The notes below the pieces were generated by a model. That model saw nothing but the letters and a program-made list of their open reading frames with translations. It did no database searches and had not been told where the DNA came from. This document shows, piece after piece, positions 60,672 to 64,000 of a stretch of DNA of 64,000 bases. The translations under genes and the position numbers were made by a program. The DNA comes from CAWUKT01 sp963923035. GTDB lineage: Bacteria > Bacteroidota > Bacteroidia > J057 > JADKCL01. The stretch's first letter is position 1; each line of letters starts with the position of its first letter. The DNA lies in NCBI GenBank assembly GCA_963923035.1, contig CAWUKT010000019.1, forward strand, positions 28,400 through 92,399, written 5' to 3'.

Positions 60672-61043
60672 GGTCGGGCAATAGAGAGGGTGTACAGCTG
60701 AACGTCCGGAGAAGGACCGCTTGGCCCCGTCCTTGGAACATTGTACACCCTACGAAAAATGAAGAAACCAGAAGTTTTGCCATAATCTACGAAAATTATG
60801 TGCGCAGTCGGGGAAACAGGAGGAAAATCAGCCCCAAACCTTACCCACCCAAATACATACATCCATTCTATTTTCCTTCCAAATCTATCTCTAAACCCAC
60901 TCAAATACACTATTTCCAAAGCAAAGCTCCAACAACACCTACCAAGTCAACCGTTCATCTGTTGCATTTCGGGTGTCAGTCAAATGCAGGAGAAGGAGAA
61001 AAAATCGTTGCAGAATCGGAACGGCTGGATTAACATTGGCGTG
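60672..61043. other. Divergent spacer between the T9SS set and the Sua5 gene
   Basis: A 372-base region. The frame of the Sua5 gene is open through most of it but the residues (Pro/Ser/Asn-rich, no homology) do not look coding. The only feature I can support is the promoter-like pair at 61008-61038. No hairpin of note was found. Confidence 0.4.
61008..61038 (+). promoter_or_regulatory. Promoter candidate of the Sua5 gene (TTG-N20-TAACATTG)
   Basis: TTG (61008-61010) and TAACATTG (61031-61038) are 20 nt apart; the second differs from TAnnTTTG by one base. It ends five bases before the ATG at 61044, the same arrangement as at trmB, the FAD oxidase and the Fur-family gene. Confidence 0.4.
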
Positions 61044-62084
61044 ATGGGAACCACCACGATATGGCATGTCGCCCCCGACAATCCCGATCCCGCCGCTCTC
61101 GCGGCGGCAGCCCACGCATTGAAAAATGGCGAACTCGTGGCCTTCCCCACCGAAACCGTCTACGGGCTCGGCGCCAACGCCCTCGATGAAGCCGCGGTGG
61201 CCCGCATCTTCACCGCCAAGGGCCGCCCCCAGGACAATCCCCTCATTGTCCATTTTGCCTCCCCCGACCAACTCCCCGAACTCGCCCGCGACATCCCTCC
61301 CGTGGCCTACCAACTCGCCCAGGCCCATTGGCCCGGTCCCCTGACCCTCATCCTCCCCAAATCCGACCGCATCCCCGACCGGGTCACCGCCGGCCTCCCC
61401 AATGTCGCCCTCCGCATCCCGAGCCATCCCGTGGCCCTGGCCCTGATCCGGACCACCGGATTGCCCTTGGCAGCTCCTTCCGCCAATACCTCCGGCCGTC
61501 CCAGCCCCACAACCGCCGCCCATGTCCACGAGGACCTGGGCGACCGCATTGCCGCCATCTTAAATGGAGGCCCGGTTGCCATCGGCGTGGAATCCACAGT
61601 GCTGGATTTGACCACCCCGATTCCTACCCTCCTCCGCCCCGGCGGCGTTTCCCTGGAACAACTCCGCGCCGAAATTGGACCGGTGGCGCTCCACCAACCT
61701 TGCGCAGATGGGGAAGAAGTCATCGCCCAATCCCCGGGCATGAAATACCGCCATTATGCCCCCGAGGCCCCCTATATTTTGGTGGAAGGCCCAAAAGAAA
61801 AGGTCCGGGAATACCTTACGACCCGCATTGAAAGCGAATTGAAAGCAGGGAAACGGATTGGGTTGCTGGCCATGGAAAAAGGTGACTGGCCCTCAGGGGT
61901 CGACCTGAAAGTCATTGGACCGGAGGCGGAAAAGGCCGCCCGTCTGATTTACCAGAGCTTTCGGGAATTCAATCAAGTCCCTGTCGATCTGATTTTGGGG
62001 GAAGGAATGGGAACAGCCGGAATGGGATTAGCAGTGATGAACCGCTTGCGGAAAGCTGCCCAGGAAATTGTCGAAATAAGTTAA
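61044..62084 (+). CDS. L-threonylcarbamoyladenylate synthase, Sua5 type
   Basis: A 346-residue enzyme that makes threonylcarbamoyl-AMP from Thr, bicarbonate and ATP for t6A37 modification of ANN-decoding tRNAs. The YrdC/TsaC domain has GELVAFPTETVYGLGANALD, IFTAKGRPQDNPLIVH (Lys/Arg site), WPGPLTLILPKS and APSANTSGRPSPT. A linker with SPGMKYRHYAPEAPYILVEG leads to the C-terminal Sua5 domain, so this is the long Sua5 form, not short TsaC. The start at 61044 fits the domain and the promoter; the upstream open frame is not convincing. Its 3' end overlaps the Fur-family gene tail to tail by four bases. Confidence 0.93.
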   Translation: MGTTTIWHVAPDNPDPAALAAAAHALKNGELVAFPTETVYGLGANALDEAAVARIFTAKGRPQDNPLIVHFASPDQLPELARDIPPVAYQLAQAHWPGPLTLILPKSDRIPDRVTAGLPNVALRIPSHPVALALIRTTGLPLAAPSANTSGRPSPTTAAHVHEDLGDRIAAILNGGPVAIGVESTVLDLTTPIPTLLRPGGVSLEQLRAEIGPVALHQPCADGEEVIAQSPGMKYRHYAPEAPYILVEGPKEKVREYLTTRIESELKAGKRIGLLAMEKGDWPSGVDLKVIGPEAEKAARLIYQSFREFNQVPVDLILGEGMGTAGMGLAVMNRLRKAAQEIVEIS

Positions 62085-62509
62085 GCCGAGCAGTTCTCGC
62101 AGACGCCCATCATCAACAGATTCTTTTCCCGCACCTTAAATCCATTGGGAAGATTGACCTGAGGAATATGCACATTTTCCAGACAGGTCGTCTGTCCACA
62201 ATCGTCACACTTGAAATGGATATGATCATGGTGGTGATCGTCCGTTCCGCATTCATGGTTGCAGAGCGCATATTTCATGGCTCCCGAATCGTCCAGCACC
62301 TGGTGCAACAATCCTTTTTCAACGTACAAGGTAAGCGTACGGTAGATGGTTACCCGGTCATAGGCCCTTCCCAGGGACTTTTCCAAATCCGGTTGAGAGA
62401 GGGCATGGTCAATGTGGGCAAACTTCTCCAGGATGTCCATACGGCTGCGGGTCTGGCGGATCCCGCGGCGCTTCAATAACTCAGGAAGTTGGGTCGACGA
62501 AACAGCCAT
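62081..62509 (-). CDS. Fur-family transcription regulator
   Basis: A 142-residue metal- or peroxide-responsive repressor. The N-terminal winged helix has RRGIRQTRSRMDILEKF and the recognition helix YDRVTIYRTLTLYVEKGLL. The C-terminal dimerisation domain has the His-rich metal loop DHHHDHIHFKC and two CxxC pairs (CDDCGQTTC and CENC at the end) for structural zinc. Cys83 in NHECGTDDHHH could be a further ligand. Whether it is Fur, Zur or PerR cannot be told from the sequence; the number of zinc ligands and the HHHDH motif favour Fur/Zur. It overlaps the Sua5 gene end by four bases. Confidence 0.9.
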   Translation of the reverse strand: MAVSSTQLPELLKRRGIRQTRSRMDILEKFAHIDHALSQPDLEKSLGRAYDRVTIYRTLTLYVEKGLLHQVLDDSGAMKYALCNHECGTDDHHHDHIHFKCDDCGQTTCLENVHIPQVNLPNGFKVREKNLLMMGVCENCSA

Positions 62510-62513
62510 AAAT

Positions 62514-62547
62514 CAAAGATACGGAAAAAGGGAATATCCCGGCCAAA
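62514..62547 (-). promoter_or_regulatory. Promoter of the Fur-family gene (TTTG-N22-TATCTTTG)
   Basis: On the minus strand TTTG (plus 62544-62547) and TATCTTTG (plus 62514-62521) are 22 nt apart; both match the Bacteroidota consensus. The box ends four bases before the ATG, implying a leaderless or nearly leaderless transcript. No Fur-box palindrome is obvious. Confidence 0.55.
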
Positions 62548-62552
62548 ATAGC

Positions 62553-62578
62553 GCGAGCCGGTCGGGGGACCGGCTCGC
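62553..62578 (-). terminator. Hairpin between the Ser/Gly-rich gene and the Fur-family gene
   Basis: An 11-bp GC-rich stem (GCGAGCCGGTC at 62553-62563, complement at 62568-62578) with a GGGG loop. On the minus strand it is followed by GCTATTTTGG, a weak T-run, so it may terminate the upstream gene just before the fur-type promoter. Confidence 0.5.
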
Positions 62579-62644
62579 TCACATTGCTGTAGGATAAAGG
62601 ATCGTTAATTATTGCGCTAAAATCAGGTCTTTCTGAAGGAAGGC

Positions 62645-64000
62645 TTACCAGTAGCAGTCGATGCAGTCCCAGTAATCCCATACGCGGGTCTTGCGGCTGG
62701 TGACCCAGGTCCAGTACCCAGGCTCCCACCGGCGGCATCCGCGGTCCCAGATATACGCTCCGGGGATCCATTCGCGCCGCTCCACTACCCGCCAATGGAA
62801 AGTTCCACAGGCAGATTCCAGGATCGTCACCCGACGGTTCCGATAGGGATAGAAGGCAACGAAGTTGCAGCCGGGGTCGATGTCAGGGTAAACCAACTGG
62901 TAGCTGACGCCATTGCAGATTCCATTGTAGAAGAATCCGGTATTGTAGTAGTTCGTGTAGGTGTTGTAGTAGTTGCCGCCGTAGCAGTAGTAGGTCGGGG
63001 TGCAATCCCACCGGCTGCCGCCGCTGAAGAAGGTCACATTGCCCGTGGCAATGGTCGTATTGTAGTTGAAGCCTCTGGGCGGGCAAGCCGCGCCACTCAC
63101 CACGGTACCGTTGTAGCCAACGTTTCCACCGCTGTTGAAGCCGACGTTTCCGCCATTGTTAAAGCCAACTCCGCCACCGCCGCCATTGAAGCCACCGCCG
63201 GTGCCGTGGTGTCCGCCGTTGTAGCCGACGGAACCGCTGCCATTGCCATAGCTACCGCCATTGCCGCCGTGGCCACCGCCACCATTGCCGCCCTGCCCAC
63301 CACTGTTGCCCCCCATATTCCCACAAGGACCTACGGAAGCACCTGAAGCCAGGTAGTTGTTCAGCTGTCCGGCCGGGACGACCATCGCCTGGCCGTTCAT
63401 GCAGATGGAGACATTGCCGCTGGCCGTTCCGGGGTTGATCGTACCGCCGGAGGACAGGTTGGGCGTACCGCCCTGGGCAGTTCCATTGTTGAAGGTGTTC
63501 CGATTGGGACGACCGTCAACGGACTGGAAGGTCCCGGAATTGACCGAACTGCGGTTGGGGCGACCGGAAGCCGAGGTATTGCCCTGGCTGCGGCCATCGT
63601 TGCCGAAGATCTGCTGGGCGGAAGAATTGCCCTGCGAACTGGTCGACGGACGGGAAGAAGCGTTGGTGGTGCTCCGGGATCCATTGGAACCGTTGGGACG
63701 GCCCGAAGAATTGCTGAACGGCGAGGGGGAAACGTTTGAAGTACCCCGGGAGACGCCGGGCCGGCCACTGGAGGAGGTTGAACTCCGACCACCAGGCCGG
63801 GAAAAGCTATTGCCGGAGGAACCGGGACGGCTGGACCCGTTGGGCCGGCCAGAAATAGTAGAGTTCGTCGATGGGCGAGAGGTATTGGAAGGTCTCGAAA
63901 CATTGGAAGGACGACCGCTGGACTGGCTCGTTGAAGGCCGGGAGAAACTCGACGGCCGACTGGAGGAAGGACGCGACGAGGGACGGGCCGTGGAACGGGA
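62645..64000 (-). CDS. Ser/Arg/Gly/Asn-rich protein with Trp-rich C terminus (partial, N terminus beyond the window)
   Basis: The frame is open from the right edge to a stop at 62645, giving at least 451 residues; an internal ATG at 63400 is not the likely start because the low-complexity pattern continues upstream without break. Residues 1-200 of the visible part are Ser-, Arg-, Pro- and Asn-rich (SGRPNGSSRPGSSG, SSGRPNGSNGSRST). Next comes a Gly/Asn-rich stretch (GGNVGFNSGGNVGYNG), then a Tyr/Asn/Cys-rich segment and a C-terminal domain with REWIPGAYIWDRGCRRWEPG followed by YW, close to the WxxGxW (YXWGXW-like) repeats of exported proteins. It is probably an extracellular or envelope protein. 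The family is unknown. Confidence 0.7.
   Translation of the reverse strand, partial: SRSTARPSSRPSSSRPSSFSRPSTSQSSGRPSNVSRPSNTSRPSTNSTISGRPNGSSRPGSSGNSFSRPGGRSSTSSSGRPGVSRGTSNVSPSPFSNSSGRPNGSNGSRSTTNASSRPSTSSQGNSSAQQIFGNDGRSQGNTSASGRPNRSSVNSGTFQSVDGRPNRNTFNNGTAQGGTPNLSSGGTINPGTASGNVSICMNGQAMVVPAGQLNNYLASGASVGPCGNMGGNSGGQGGNGGGGHGGNGGSYGNGSGSVGYNGGHHGTGGGFNGGGGGVGFNNGGNVGFNSGGNVGYNGTVVSGAACPPRGFNYNTTIATGNVTFFSGGSRWDCTPTYYCYGGNYYNTYTNYYNTGFFYNGICNGVSYQLVYPDIDPGCNFVAFYPYRNRRVTILESACGTFHWRVVERREWIPGAYIWDRGCRRWEPGYWTWVTSRKTRVWDYWDCIDCYW

Noticed and set aside
62645..63400. A complete 251-residue gene starting at the ATG at 63400
   Set aside because: The same frame continues open and in the same low-complexity style to the window edge, so the ATG is internal.

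Overview
The window reads as a chromosomal segment of a Bacteroidota bacterium, probably of the Saprospiria type. That placement is inferred from gene content, not from a marker tree. The evidence is: five proteins or gene remnants with type IX secretion (T9SS) C-terminal sorting domains, an OmpA protein with a DUF5723 front end and thrombospondin type 3 repeats, a DUF2723 membrane protein, many SPII lipoproteins, TPR histidine kinases, and promoters of the Bacteroidota type (TTG or TTTG, 17-23 nt, TAnnTTTG) with few Shine-Dalgarno sites. No tRNA, rRNA, prophage, insertion sequence or CRISPR array was seen.

Layout. 1-7.7 kb: tail of an aldo/keto reductase, an ECF42-type sigma factor with its DGPF/YCII partner, a secreted FG-GAP protein, a small lipoprotein, an M1 aminopeptidase and a GlcD-like FAD oxidase. 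7.7-16.7 kb: an AT-richer TPR/membrane protein, bioB with a lipoprotein, a DUF2723 protein, a Fic protein preceded by an array of 42-bp palindromic repeats, a TerC/Alx protein and a TSUP transporter. 16.7-25.3 kb: metK, trmB, glgA-glgC, a six-repeat small protein, a lone nuoD and a membrane protein. 25.5-30.3 kb: a signalling block with a CheY-like regulator, a TPR histidine kinase and a REC-HK-REC-AraC hybrid. 30.4-36.3 kb: OmpA/TSP3 and two surface lipoproteins. 36.3-44 kb: dnaB, a hypothetical gene, a DnaA-box cluster (candidate oriC), a metallophosphoesterase, ada and a Prc-like S41 protease. 44.3-51.4 kb: a 1,657-codon T9SS surface protein whose signal peptide lies in another frame, a truncated alpha/beta hydrolase and a BioD-like/DRTGG ATPase. 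51.6-64 kb: an MltD-like transglycosylase, AlgH/YqgE, a leucine-rich-repeat protein, gcvH, a tandem family of three T9SS proteins (one split by an in-frame stop), a Sua5/TsaC enzyme, a Fur-family regulator and a Ser/Gly/Asn-rich protein running off the end.

The genes are mostly short transcription units mixing housekeeping functions (SAM, biotin, glycogen, tRNA modification, replication, alkylation repair, glycine cleavage) with envelope and surface functions. The least explained elements are the 42-bp palindrome array before fic, the DnaA-box cluster near dnaB, the six-repeat protein after glgC, and the two broken surface-protein genes.
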